Assembly (NCBI GenBank): GCA_964246705.1
Contig: CAXTRQ010000001.1
Coordinates: 62,001-126,000, forward strand
From: DASZCR01 sp964246705
Lineage (GTDB): Bacteria > Acidobacteriota > Blastocatellia > Pyrinomonadales > Pyrinomonadaceae
Reading direction: 5' to 3'
Length of the DNA stretch: 64,000 nucleotides
Shown here: positions 41,766-50,956 of the stretch, piece by piece
How the letters are laid out: every line of letters starts with the position of its first letter
Position numbering within the stretch: position 1 is the first letter of the stretch
The notes under the pieces: model-generated
Databases searched by the model: none
The model's input: only the letters and a program-made list of their open reading frames with translations
Told to the model about the DNA's origin: nothing
Position numbers and translations under genes: made by a program

Positions 41766-44700
41766 TTAGAAGTTCAACTTCAGACCGAACTGGAACTGGC
41801 GTGGGTCAAAGGAGGCGGTCGGGCGGCTGAAATAGCGGCCTGAGCCGTCGCGTTGGTTGCCGTTGGCGATGACATCTGTGAAGAGCGGTGATGCACCGGC
41901 CTGATTGAATCGGTTGAAGAGATTGAAGCCCTCGGCGATGATGTCCAGATTGAAGCGTTCACCGAAGCGGACTTTGCGCGTGACGCGGAGATCGAGCGAA
42001 GAGTAGCTCTGCGTGATGCCGCGATTGCGACCGAGGTTTCCTGACTGGAACTGTGCGGGGAGTGAGAGCGTGCCGTCCGGGCTGACGTTCGGGCGGTCGG
42101 TCTGTCCCGTCTGATCGTTGTTGGTATCGACGCCCGTGAGGATGTTGAAGGGACGACCCGAAGAGATTTCAAAGATCGGTGCGACGACGAAGTCGGACAG
42201 GAACCGCTGCCAGCCGGTTCCGCCTTTGCGCCACTCCTCGGGCGCGGATAGCACGCCGCTGAAGACGAAGCGATGGCGCTGGTCGAAGAGCGAATCGGCG
42301 CGCTCGGCGCGGAAGTTACTGATGTCCTGCGGCAGCAACAAGGTCTGCAAATCGGATGAATCGTCAATCGAGTGCGACCAAGTGTAAGAGGCGAGGAGCT
42401 GGAAGTTGTGCGAGAAGCGTTTCTTCAACTCGAAGTTCCCGGCATGATAGACCGAGTTACCGTCGGAGACCTGCGCGCTCACGTCGCCGAAGGTCGAGAC
42501 GACGCCGGGGCGTGCCAGCGCACCCGTCGCGGTCAGCACGCCGTTAAGAACCGCCGGAGTGACCGCGCCGCCCGTGACCGATTGGACGAAGAAATAGTTC
42601 GGGCCGCCGGGACGGAACAAATTCGCGGCGAAAGGTTGGATGACCGCGCCGCGCGTGGTGACGGCAACCAAGCCGGGGATAGGCTGCGCGACGATGTTGC
42701 TGCACGCCGAAGGCGTGAGCGAGAGCACTTCGCTGGTCGTCACCGGCTGGCGATTGTTGCAGCGCACGAAGTTTTGAATGAGCAGATTATTGTTCGGCGA
42801 ATTGAGGTTGGTCGGGTGCGGCAGATGATGTGCGCCGACGAACAGGTAACCGGCGGTGATGGACATGTCTTTCGTCAACTGGCGCTCGATCTGCACGTTG
42901 CCTTGATTGGCGTAGGCGTATTCAAAATCTTTCGAGACTGACAGAGGGAACGGCAGCACCGGCCCGAAGCCGGGGAACGTCTGGTCGTTGAAACGTTGAC
43001 GGCCAAGCTGATACTCCGCGCTCGGCGCAACGCCCTGTGTGAGTCCGGGGAAGACGACGCCCTGAAAGATAGCCGAAGCGTTCAAGGTCGAGCCGCACGG
43101 CAAGGCCGCAGGCCCGCCACACGGCAGTCCGGGCGTGGAGACGAACTGCTGTTGCTGCACGTTGTCGGCGATGTCGGAGTTGAAGGCAATGCCGAGGAGC
43201 GGGTGGTCGTAGAAGATGCCGTAGGCGGCGCGGAAGACCGTCTTGCCGTCGTTGTGCAAGTCCCAAGCCATGCCGATGCGCGGCGCGATGTTGTTCTTAT
43301 CGCGCGGGAAGCCCTGCTGGACGTTGAAGAAATCCTGCGCGGCGAGCGCCTGCTGGGCGGTCAGAGAGATGCCGTTCGGCAGCGTGTCGCTGAACGCGCC
43401 GGGCGCGACCTGCTTCGTGATTTCGTAGTCGTAGCGCACGCCGTAGTTGAGCGTGAAGTTCGGGCGAATCTTCCAAGAGTCTTGCGCGAAGACGGCGAGC
43501 GGGCGATTGGTGATGGTGCTGTTCGGATCGCCGAAGCCCTGAATGTAGTTGCCGGGGAAGCCCATGCCGTATTGCTGCACGGGAGTGATCTCAGGCGAGC
43601 CGGGAACAAAAGTTCCTCCGGCGAGACCGCCGAAGTTGAAGAGTCCGGCGAAGTTCAACTCGAAGGTTGCGCCGACGTGGATGAAGGCCGCATCGCCGCC
43701 GAACTTGAAGGTGTGATTGCCTGCCACTAGGTTGACGTTATCCGTGTACTGATAGCGATTCTCCGTGCGCAGGACGGGCGAGAAAAGCTCTCGACCGATG
43801 AAGGCTGTGCCGGTGATGTTGAAGGCGACGGCGTCGCCGTTCTGCGATTTGAAGGTCGCGCGCCGCGAAGCGAAGTTGAAGCGCGCTTCGTTGACGACCG
43901 TGTTCGAGAGCGTCGAAGTTAAAGAAGTGACGAACGCCGAATCGCGCAACGTCTGAATGCCTGTGCGCGAAAAGTCGTTCTGACCGAGCGCCTGATTCTG
44001 CGATTCGACCTGAATGCCAGTGATGTCGCTCGGATTGTAGCTGAAGCGCAAGTTCATCTGGTTCGCATCGGTAATCTTATGGTCAATGCGAACCGAAGAG
44101 AAAGTGGTTGATTCGTGAATCGGGAAAACCTGTTGCAAGTTCAACAGCGGGCGGAAGGCGATTGGATCGCCAGCTGCGTTGGTCGTGAACGGAATCGGCG
44201 TTCCCGCGAGGAAGAAGCGGCTGCCGACGACCTGACCCGGCGCGAGACGGCTGGCAATCGGCACGGCTGAGCCGACGACGAGTTGCGAAGCGGCGGGCGC
44301 GATGGGTAGAGGGTTAAAGCCCGTCAGCGCGGTGTTGCCGCCGCCCGACGCGAGGTAGGCATAGTTAATCGTGCCGACGATGAGCGATTGTCCCTGCGCG
44401 CGGACGGCTGCGTTGGCGTTCGTCAAAAGCGCACGCCCTTGCGCGATGGCTGTCGGGATGAAGGCGGCCTGCGCGGCGGTCAGACGATTGAAGGCGATGG
44501 CTGTCGGGAACAGCGGCCCCAGTTCGGGGATGGCCGGAATCGTCGCCGAGGAATTGAGTCCGGCGGTCACGTCGCTCGTGAAGAAACCTGATTCCTGCCG
44601 CCGCCGCTGTTCAAAAGCGAAGAAGGCGAACGTGCGATCTCTATCCAGAGGGCCGCCGAGCGTCGCGCCGTACTGCGCGCGCGTGAACGGCGGTTTCTTG

Positions 44701-45563
44701 CCGGGGTCGTTATCAATGACGGGCGCGAACGGGTTGCGCGCCTGAATGCTCTTATGGCGAATGAAGCCGAAGGCGTTGCCGCGCACCTCGTTGGTTCCAG
44801 ACTTGGTGACGACGTTGACGACGCCGCCCGAACTTCTACCGAACTCGGGCGCGAAGGAATTGGTCACAACCTGAAACTCCTGCACGGCCTCTTGCGAGAC
44901 GGTCGAGCGCGAGGCGTTCACAGAGTTGTCCGTGTTATCAGCGCCGTCAACCTGCACGAGATTGGAGCGACCGCGCTGGCCGCCGAAGTTCAAGCCGGAG
45001 GTCGGCGCGGGGCCGATGGGGCGACCGTTGTCGCGCGTCACGGTTGAAGTGGTCAGCGTAAAGTTGATGTAGTCGCGCTGGTTGATGGGAAGATTTTCGA
45101 TGCGCTGCTGATCAATGGTATTGGAGACTGCCGTGCGCGAAGTTTCGACCAGTTCGGTCGAAGCTCCCGTGACGGTAACGGTCTCGCCGATTGCGCCCAA
45201 CTCCAGCGTCACATCGAAGTCGGCGCGCTGGCCGACCGTCAGCGTGACGGCTGGAACCAGCGCTTTTTTGAAGTTCGCCGCTTCGACCGTGACTTCGTAA
45301 TCGCCCGGCTGAAGATTGGTGAATTGATAGAAGCCTTCTTCGTTGGTGGTCGCTGTACGCACGGTGTTGGTCGCGGGATTGCGCGCCGTGACGGTTGCGC
45401 CGGTAACGACTGCGCCCTGCGGATCGCGGACGAAGCCGCGCAGGTCGGCGGCGTTCGACTGCGACTGCGCGAAAGCTCCCTTCGCACAGACGAGCGCGCA
45501 TACGCCGATGAGCGCAAAACAGAGAGCGGTCGTAAACCACCGCCGAGAGGGGAACGCACGCAT
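41766..45563 (-). CDS. Oar-like TonB-dependent outer-membrane receptor
   Basis: A signal peptide (ALCFALIGVCALVCAKGAFA) precedes a carboxypeptidase regulatory-like domain (LRGFVRDPQGAVVTGATVTA, about 40-130). A plug region follows with VDGADNTDNS and VNVVTKSGTNEVRG. A very long beta-barrel ends in LNF. At 1265 residues it is in the Oar class typical of Acidobacteriota, which bind large ligands. The strand switch from the protease operon and its texture mark it as core chromosome. Ligand unknown. Confidence 0.85.
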   Translation of the reverse strand: MRAFPSRRWFTTALCFALIGVCALVCAKGAFAQSQSNAADLRGFVRDPQGAVVTGATVTARNPATNTVRTATTNEEGFYQFTNLQPGDYEVTVEAANFKKALVPAVTLTVGQRADFDVTLELGAIGETVTVTGASTELVETSRTAVSNTIDQQRIENLPINQRDYINFTLTTSTVTRDNGRPIGPAPTSGLNFGGQRGRSNLVQVDGADNTDNSVNASRSTVSQEAVQEFQVVTNSFAPEFGRSSGGVVNVVTKSGTNEVRGNAFGFIRHKSIQARNPFAPVIDNDPGKKPPFTRAQYGATLGGPLDRDRTFAFFAFEQRRRQESGFFTSDVTAGLNSSATIPAIPELGPLFPTAIAFNRLTAAQAAFIPTAIAQGRALLTNANAAVRAQGQSLIVGTINYAYLASGGGNTALTGFNPLPIAPAASQLVVGSAVPIASRLAPGQVVGSRFFLAGTPIPFTTNAAGDPIAFRPLLNLQQVFPIHESTTFSSVRIDHKITDANQMNLRFSYNPSDITGIQVESQNQALGQNDFSRTGIQTLRDSAFVTSLTSTLSNTVVNEARFNFASRRATFKSQNGDAVAFNITGTAFIGRELFSPVLRTENRYQYTDNVNLVAGNHTFKFGGDAAFIHVGATFELNFAGLFNFGGLAGGTFVPGSPEITPVQQYGMGFPGNYIQGFGDPNSTITNRPLAVFAQDSWKIRPNFTLNYGVRYDYEITKQVAPGAFSDTLPNGISLTAQQALAAQDFFNVQQGFPRDKNNIAPRIGMAWDLHNDGKTVFRAAYGIFYDHPLLGIAFNSDIADNVQQQQFVSTPGLPCGGPAALPCGSTLNASAIFQGVVFPGLTQGVAPSAEYQLGRQRFNDQTFPGFGPVLPFPLSVSKDFEYAYANQGNVQIERQLTKDMSITAGYLFVGAHHLPHPTNLNSPNNNLLIQNFVRCNNRQPVTTSEVLSLTPSACSNIVAQPIPGLVAVTTRGAVIQPFAANLFRPGGPNYFFVQSVTGGAVTPAVLNGVLTATGALARPGVVSTFGDVSAQVSDGNSVYHAGNFELKKRFSHNFQLLASYTWSHSIDDSSDLQTLLLPQDISNFRAERADSLFDQRHRFVFSGVLSAPEEWRKGGTGWQRFLSDFVVAPIFEISSGRPFNILTGVDTNNDQTGQTDRPNVSPDGTLSLPAQFQSGNLGRNRGITQSYSSLDLRVTRKVRFGERFNLDIIAEGFNLFNRFNQAGASPLFTDVIANGNQRDGSGRYFSRPTASFDPRQFQFGLKLNF

Positions 45564-45781
45564 GTTTTTTATTCTCCTTGAAACTGAGTTGATGCTTTAA
45601 TTTTCAGAAAAGGATTTCTAAAGGTGTCGCTCCGAAGACGCCGACGCTTCTTGAGTTTAAGCGTCGCAGCAATCTTTAGTAGCAAGTCCTTGTACCGCAA
45701 AAACCGCCCTTTGGCAAGAAACTTGTCATTTTGCGATTTGTCGTCGAGCACGAATTGTACGGCGCATTTTAAGTCTCGGTT

Positions 45782-47092
45782 TCAACTTCGCGCGACGAAA
45801 CTCGAAGATTCGCTCCGGCGTGTCGCGCGCGCCAGACGACGCCGCAAGTTTTTGTTCACGCCCAGAACAAAGACCGCCGTCTCTGCAAAAACACGCGGCG
45901 CAAAAGCCGCACGCCGCAGCAATCCGCACAGACGCAGGCGCGCACTGAAACGCTCACCATAATTTGCACGGTACGAGCGTGCCAGCGCCGCAAAATCCGC
46001 TGCGCCGAGTCTCGAACCGCCGGGCATGTTTTTGCTTTTCTGCTGCTCGCTCCCGACTTTCACACGTCCCTGCGTCAGCCAGCGCGCAATCGTCGCCGCC
46101 GCCAGTTCGCCGCTCTCCAGAGCCATCAACATCCCGCTGCCCGTGAACGGGTCAATGAAGGAAGCCGCGTCGCCGATTGTCAGCAACCCTTCCGCCGGAG
46201 CCGGTTCGCCGCGACCGAAACTTTCCAGCGCGACGCCGAGCCATTCGGTCGAAACGCGCGCCCCTTCAAGCGCACGGGCGGCGCGCCGGTTCGTCATCAC
46301 AATCTCGCGCATCACGCGCCCCGCATCGCTGCCGCACGCGCGCACGTCCGGCGCACGCGCGATGAAACAGAGATTGCTCCGCCCATCTTCGACCGGACTC
46401 AGACCGCCGTAGCCGCCGCGATAAAAATAGATTTCGCACGTCGCCTCTGCGCCGCGCGTGTTTTCCAGATGAGCTTTGAAGGCGACGAAAGGCGCGCGTC
46501 TGCGACTGCCGTCATGCGCCGCTCTCAACTCGCCCCGGCGCGCATCTCTTCCCAACTCCGACGCGACGCGCCTGACAAGCGCACGCGCCCTGCCCGTCGC
46601 ATCAATCGTCACGCGCGCCTTGCAGACGCGCTCGCCGTGGCCTGTGTGTAGCCGAATGCCGCCAACGCGTCCACCTTCCAACAGCACGGAGGCGGCCGCA
46701 CCTTCCAAAACTTCGACGCCGACGGCGCGCGCACGCGCGAGCAGCACATTGTCCATCTCCGCGCGGCTCAGACCGAGTGCGCACGTCTCGCCGCCCGCGC
46801 CGAACCATGCGTTCGGAATGGCGACGCTTCGTCCCGCCTGCGTATAAAAAATTGTCTGCGCGACTCCGCACGCGCCCGCGATTCTCATCTGTTGACCGAC
46901 GCCGAGCCGCGCAAAGTGTGTGAGACATTCAGGCGAGATAAATTCGCCGCACAGCTTCGCGCGCGGGAACTTCTTCTGCTCTGCGAGCATGACGCGCACG
47001 CCGCCTTGCGCCAGATGAATCGCCGCCGACGCGCCCGCCGGGCCGCCACCGACCACAATCACATCATAAAAATCTGTTTCGGTTTGCGTCAC
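45782..47092 (-). CDS. FAD-dependent oxidoreductase, geranylgeranyl reductase-like
   Basis: An FAD-binding motif (DVIVVGGGPAGASAAIHLAQ) is followed by KLCGEFISPE, and near the C-terminus GDAASFIDPFTGSGMLMALE gives the second FAD-contact motif. This is the geranylgeranyl reductase/halogenase-like flavoprotein family. It follows fabF and a methyltransferase on the same strand. GTG 47092 was chosen; an in-frame upstream start at 47203 would translate part of a palindromic repeat and lacks family similarity. Substrate unknown, perhaps a polyketide or polyene intermediate. Confidence 0.75.
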   Translation of the reverse strand: MTQTETDFYDVIVVGGGPAGASAAIHLAQGGVRVMLAEQKKFPRAKLCGEFISPECLTHFARLGVGQQMRIAGACGVAQTIFYTQAGRSVAIPNAWFGAGGETCALGLSRAEMDNVLLARARAVGVEVLEGAAASVLLEGGRVGGIRLHTGHGERVCKARVTIDATGRARALVRRVASELGRDARRGELRAAHDGSRRRAPFVAFKAHLENTRGAEATCEIYFYRGGYGGLSPVEDGRSNLCFIARAPDVRACGSDAGRVMREIVMTNRRAARALEGARVSTEWLGVALESFGRGEPAPAEGLLTIGDAASFIDPFTGSGMLMALESGELAAATIARWLTQGRVKVGSEQQKSKNMPGGSRLGAADFAALARSYRANYGERFSARLRLCGLLRRAAFAPRVFAETAVFVLGVNKNLRRRLARATRRSESSSFVARS

Positions 47093-47134
47093 GTCGTAAA
47101 AATTTCTGAAAGCCGTCTTCCTCTGCGTCCTTCT

Positions 47135-47203
47135 TTCTTTGCGCCTGTGCGTCCTAGTGTGAAACTTATTCGCACGCCAAGACGCACAGGCGCAAAGAAG
47201 CAC
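47135..47203. repeat. Palindromic intergenic repeat (CGTCTTGGCG family), copy 3
   Basis: TTCTTTGCGCCTGTGCGTCC and GACGCACAGGCGCAAAGAA form long inverted arms around a short AT-rich loop with GTGTGAAAC. Related to copies at 5128 and 13800. Confidence 0.6.
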
Positions 47204-47254
47204 AAAAGTTGAGTGATTGAAGTTTCAGGATTTTGCATCTTCAATTCTTCTCAT

Positions 47255-48028
47255 TCATCGAGCGGCCTTGCTCCCGCTCAGGACTAGACGGTATGGGAAC
47301 CGCCGCTCGACCTGTATGTTCGCCCACTGCGCGCGCCCAGCCAGCAGTTGAAGTTCTGTAGGAACAAAACTGCGTAGGATGGAGAGCGCCCCGTCTTCAC
47401 GTATCAGGCGATTGTGCAGAAAGAGACGCCCGACCGTCGTGTAAAAAAGATAAGCGACGGGATGGCGATGGAGATCAATGACGAAGACTCTGCGCCGCGC
47501 CACACGCGCCATCTCACGGAGCACACTGACGACCGGCTCATCTCGAAAGTGATGTGTAAAGAGCGAGCAAATCGCGTAGTCGAAAGTATCCGTTGCGAAG
47601 GGCAGGCGCAGGGCGTCGCCGCGCACAGCTTCAATCTCATCAAACGCGCGCGACTCTTCGATGATGCTTCGCGCCGATCTCTCGTTTAGTTCCAGCCCCG
47701 TGAGGCGCGCACGTCGTCCGCGCGCGCGTGCCCACACGGCAATGCCGCGCAACAACTCGCCCGAACCCGCTCCGACATCAAGCACGGAAAACTCTCGCCG
47801 CCCTTCGCGCTCAATCAAGGGAAAGAGCGAACGGCTCAGAGCACTCGCATCCCCCAGCCAACGATTGACGCGCCGTAATTCAAAGAGACATCCTTCGTAC
47901 TCATGAGGCGTGTAAGTTCCCCTGTCAATGTTCTCAAGTTCGTAGCTGCGCTGGCCGAAATCGAGGACGGCGGGAGACGTAATGAGGGCTGAGAGTTTTT
48001 GGATGAGAGTTGAGCTTTTCTTATTCAT
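47255..48028 (-). CDS. Class I SAM-dependent methyltransferase
   Basis: VLDVGAGSGELLRGIAVWAR is motif I for SAM binding, followed by LTGLELNERS (motif II) and AVRGDALRLPFATDTFDYAI (motif III), then LREMARVARR. It is 257 aa, soluble, without a signal. The gap to the fabF stop is three bases, with AAGGGA near the fabF end, so translation is coupled. It is likely a C- or O-methyltransferase of a small molecule made by the ketosynthase operon. Confidence 0.8.
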   Translation of the reverse strand: MNKKSSTLIQKLSALITSPAVLDFGQRSYELENIDRGTYTPHEYEGCLFELRRVNRWLGDASALSRSLFPLIEREGRREFSVLDVGAGSGELLRGIAVWARARGRRARLTGLELNERSARSIIEESRAFDEIEAVRGDALRLPFATDTFDYAICSLFTHHFRDEPVVSVLREMARVARRRVFVIDLHRHPVAYLFYTTVGRLFLHNRLIREDGALSILRSFVPTELQLLAGRAQWANIQVERRFPYRLVLSGSKAAR

Positions 48029-48031
48029 CCT

Positions 48032-49309
48032 TTATCCCTTGTCCTTCACACTTCCGAGAACGAGCGCGCTGTTCTTCGAGCCGAAGCCGATGCAATTGCA
48101 GAGCGCGACGCGCACCTGTTGTTCGCGCGCGCGGTTCGGTACGTAGTCGAGATCGCAGGCGGGGTCAGGTACATCGAGGTTGATGGTTGGAGGAATAATG
48201 TCGGTCGTCATCGCGCAGAGGGCGGCGGCGATTCCGGCTGCGCCTGATGCGCCCTGCGGGTGACCGATTTGCGACTTCGTCGCCGACATCGGAATCTTGT
48301 GCGCGCGTGCGCCAAGGGCGAGTTTGACGGCCTGTGTTTCGATGCGGTCGTTGAGCACGGTCGAAGTGCCGTGCAGGTTGACGTAATCAATCTCTTCGGG
48401 CGCATGCCCGGAATCTTCGAGCGCGAGGCGCATCGCCCGCGCAGGCTCGTCGCCCGTGTCTTCCAGACGCACGCGATGATAGGCGTCGCAGGTCGCTCCG
48501 TAGCCGCTTATCTCCGCGTAGATTTTCGCGCCGCGAGCGCCCGCCCGATCATATTCTTCGAGGACATAAATCCACGCGCCTTCGCCGAGCACGATGCCTG
48601 AGCGGTCGCGCGAGAATGGACGCGAGGCTCGCTCAGGCTCGTCGTTCCACTCGTTCGTGAGCACGGTCATCAAGTCGAAACCGGCGAGAATGCCCGGCGC
48701 GAGCGGCGCGTCCACGCCGCCCGCAATCATCGTCTCCTGTCTGCCGAGCGAGACGTGTTGCGCGGCATAAGCTATCGCGTCGGTCGAACTCGTGCAGCCG
48801 GTCGAGACGATGTGCGAGAGACCGCGCAGGCCGAAGGCCATCGAGATTTCCGAAGACAGGCCGCCGTGCGTCGAGGCGGGAATGGTATAGACGCTCGCAC
48901 GGTTTCCCTCGCCCGCGAAATAGTGCGCGTACTGCTGCTCTGTGAAACTGAGTCCGCCGCCGCCCGTGCCGAGCACGACGCCGACCTTGCGCCGCTCTTC
49001 CAAGGTGAAATCGTGCGGATGAAGATTCGCGTCCGTGAAGGCTTCACGCGCGGCGGCGAGCGCCAGCGGCACTGTGCGCGCGACGTGGCGGCGATCTTTC
49101 GGACTCAGTTCCTTCTCCCAATCGAAGCCGCGCACCTCAGCCGCAATCTTCACGGGCGCGCGCGACACGTCGAAACTCTCGATGCGCCGCACGCCGCTTT
49201 CGCCCTGTTGCAGCCCGCGCCAGAAAGCCTCACGCCCGATTCCCAAAGGCGTTACGCAGCCCATGCCGGTGATGACGACGCGGCGCGGCTGCTGCAAACC
49301 TCTCAACAT
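48032..49309 (-). CDS. Beta-ketoacyl-ACP synthase II-like (FabF/KAS)
   Basis: Catalytic C172 lies in HIVSTGCTSSTDAIAYA, with His in NLHGTSTVLND and SQIGHPQGASG, the Cys-His-His triad of KAS II. Length 425 aa fits. Being followed by a methyltransferase and a geranylgeranyl-reductase-like flavoprotein, it is probably not the housekeeping FabF but part of a small polyketide-type or fatty-acid-derived pathway. No acyl carrier protein is encoded in the window. Confidence 0.8.
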   Translation of the reverse strand: MLRGLQQPRRVVITGMGCVTPLGIGREAFWRGLQQGESGVRRIESFDVSRAPVKIAAEVRGFDWEKELSPKDRRHVARTVPLALAAAREAFTDANLHPHDFTLEERRKVGVVLGTGGGGLSFTEQQYAHYFAGEGNRASVYTIPASTHGGLSSEISMAFGLRGLSHIVSTGCTSSTDAIAYAAQHVSLGRQETMIAGGVDAPLAPGILAGFDLMTVLTNEWNDEPERASRPFSRDRSGIVLGEGAWIYVLEEYDRAGARGAKIYAEISGYGATCDAYHRVRLEDTGDEPARAMRLALEDSGHAPEEIDYVNLHGTSTVLNDRIETQAVKLALGARAHKIPMSATKSQIGHPQGASGAAGIAAALCAMTTDIIPPTINLDVPDPACDLDYVPNRAREQQVRVALCNCIGFGSKNSALVLGSVKDKG

Positions 49310-49412
49310 AAATAATCCATTCTGCTAACGAAACATTTCGCGCGATAAGGAGACGCCTTCAAGCATACCACGCCCGCGAGATAATGGGTGTGCGAAGCCG
49401 TCTCGCCATCCT

Positions 49413-49925
49413 TTACGCCAGCCCTCTATCCTTTGGATTGCCTCTCCAGACGCGCCACGCCGCCAAGGCGAGCAGCGCGAGCGCGCCGCCCGTCATGTCA
49501 ATCAGGCTATCGTAAATCGAGCCTGTGCGTGTCTGAACGAAGCTTTGATGATACTCGTCGAGCAGCGCATAGACAGCGACGAGCGCGAAGGCTGCGACGT
49601 GCCAGTAGCGGCGCAGGGTTATCTGCGATGATGTGTGTAGAGCGCGCGCGGCGAGCAGCGCGAGAATCGCATACTCTGTCAGATGCGCCGTCTTGCGGAC
49701 GAGAAAGTGCGCTTGCTGGAGTCTCTCTTCGGTGATGTCTGGAAAGAGCCAGAGCAGCAGCGGTCGAACGATGAGAGAGGTGTTCGATGCCGATAGGTTC
49801 CCTGTCGAGGCGAAGAAGATAAACGCCATCCAGACGACGAGCGGCCCGTAACGCCAGAGACGCCCGCGCCCCGCCTGCGTGGCCTGCCCTGACTGCCGCT
49901 TGATTTCTGGTCGCGCGCTTTTCAT
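49413..49925 (-). CDS. VanZ-family membrane protein
   Basis: Four hydrophobic segments (YGPLVVWMAFIFFAST, TAHLTEYAILALLAARAL, WHVAAFALVAVYALLDEYHQ and a C-terminal one) with KTAHLTEY and LLDEYHQSFVQTRTGSIYD match the VanZ-like family. Function is poorly defined; VanZ is linked to glycopeptide resistance in some bacteria. ATG 49925 is preferred to TTG 49928. It follows atpG on the same strand and may be its own unit. Confidence 0.75.
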   Translation of the reverse strand: MKSARPEIKRQSGQATQAGRGRLWRYGPLVVWMAFIFFASTGNLSASNTSLIVRPLLLWLFPDITEERLQQAHFLVRKTAHLTEYAILALLAARALHTSSQITLRRYWHVAAFALVAVYALLDEYHQSFVQTRTGSIYDSLIDMTGGALALLALAAWRVWRGNPKDRGLA

Positions 49926-49999
49926 CAAAAGAAAAAAGGGAAGCCACGCGTGCGTCGCTTCCCTCCCCCTAACTTTCGTCTCAACTCGTGCGGCGTTCG

Positions 50000-50896
50000 C
50001 TACAGAGCCGACGCGCCGGAGACGATTTCGATAATCTCGCGCGTGATACCCGCCTGCCGGATACGATTCATGTTGAGCGTCAGCGTGCCGATGAGTTCGC
50101 CCGCGTTCTTCGACGCCGCATCCATGGCCGTCATCCGCGCGCCCTGTTCGCTGGCGACCGATTCGAGCAACGCGCGATAAACCTGCGTCTCAATCAGACG
50201 CGGAAGCAGTTGGCTGAAAATCTCTGCGGGCGGCTGCTCGTAGATGTATTCGACGAAAGTTTGCGGGCGGCTCGTATCGCCCTCGCTTGCCTCGTCCGGC
50301 TGTTCTTCGACGCGTGAGACTGGAAGAATCTGTTCGACGACCACACGCTGCGAAAGCACCGTGCGAAACTCATTGTTAATGAGGAAGACTTTGTCGAGTC
50401 CTTCATCCTCCGTAAAGCGACGGATGATGTCGCGCGAAACCTCCAGCGCCTCCGCATATTCGACGCGGCCTTTGCCCGTCAGGCCGACGTTCTCGTTAAC
50501 GATATTGACGTTGCGACGGCGGAAGAAATCGCGGCCTTTGCGCCCGACGGCGATCATCTCAATCGTCTTGTCGGCATGCTCGCGGATAAAAGCCTGCGCG
50601 GCCTTAATCAAATTCGCGTTGAAGGCTCCGGCCAAGCCTTTGTCAGCCGTAATCAGCACGAGCAGGTAACGCTCGTCTCCCCGCGTATCAAGCAGCGGAT
50701 GATGAAAGTCCTCGTCCGTATGCGAAGCGAGTTCGGTCAGCACCTCTGTCATCTTCGTCGTGAAGGGACGCGCCGAGACGACACGATCTTGCGCGCGCTT
50801 CAACTTCGCCGCTGAGACCATCTTCATCGCCTTCGTGATCTGCTGCGTGTTCTTGACCGACTTGATGCGGCGTCGGATGTCGAGAAGGTTTGCCAT
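50000..50896 (-). CDS. atpG: F1-ATP synthase gamma subunit
   Basis: The N-terminal helix (LDIRRRIKSVKNTQQITKAM) and C-terminal helix (LTLNMNRIRQAGITREIIEI) are the coiled-coil rotor shaft. Length 298 aa is normal. It is the last of five genes and is followed by vanZ. atpD (beta) and atpC (epsilon), usually next, are absent. Confidence 0.95.
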   Translation of the reverse strand: MANLLDIRRRIKSVKNTQQITKAMKMVSAAKLKRAQDRVVSARPFTTKMTEVLTELASHTDEDFHHPLLDTRGDERYLLVLITADKGLAGAFNANLIKAAQAFIREHADKTIEMIAVGRKGRDFFRRRNVNIVNENVGLTGKGRVEYAEALEVSRDIIRRFTEDEGLDKVFLINNEFRTVLSQRVVVEQILPVSRVEEQPDEASEGDTSRPQTFVEYIYEQPPAEIFSQLLPRLIETQVYRALLESVASEQGARMTAMDAASKNAGELIGTLTLNMNRIRQAGITREIIEIVSGASAL

Positions 50897-50956
50897 ATCG
50901 AATAAAAGTGCGACGAGTTTCGAGTGCTCTTCAACTCCTTAATTGGTACTACCGGA

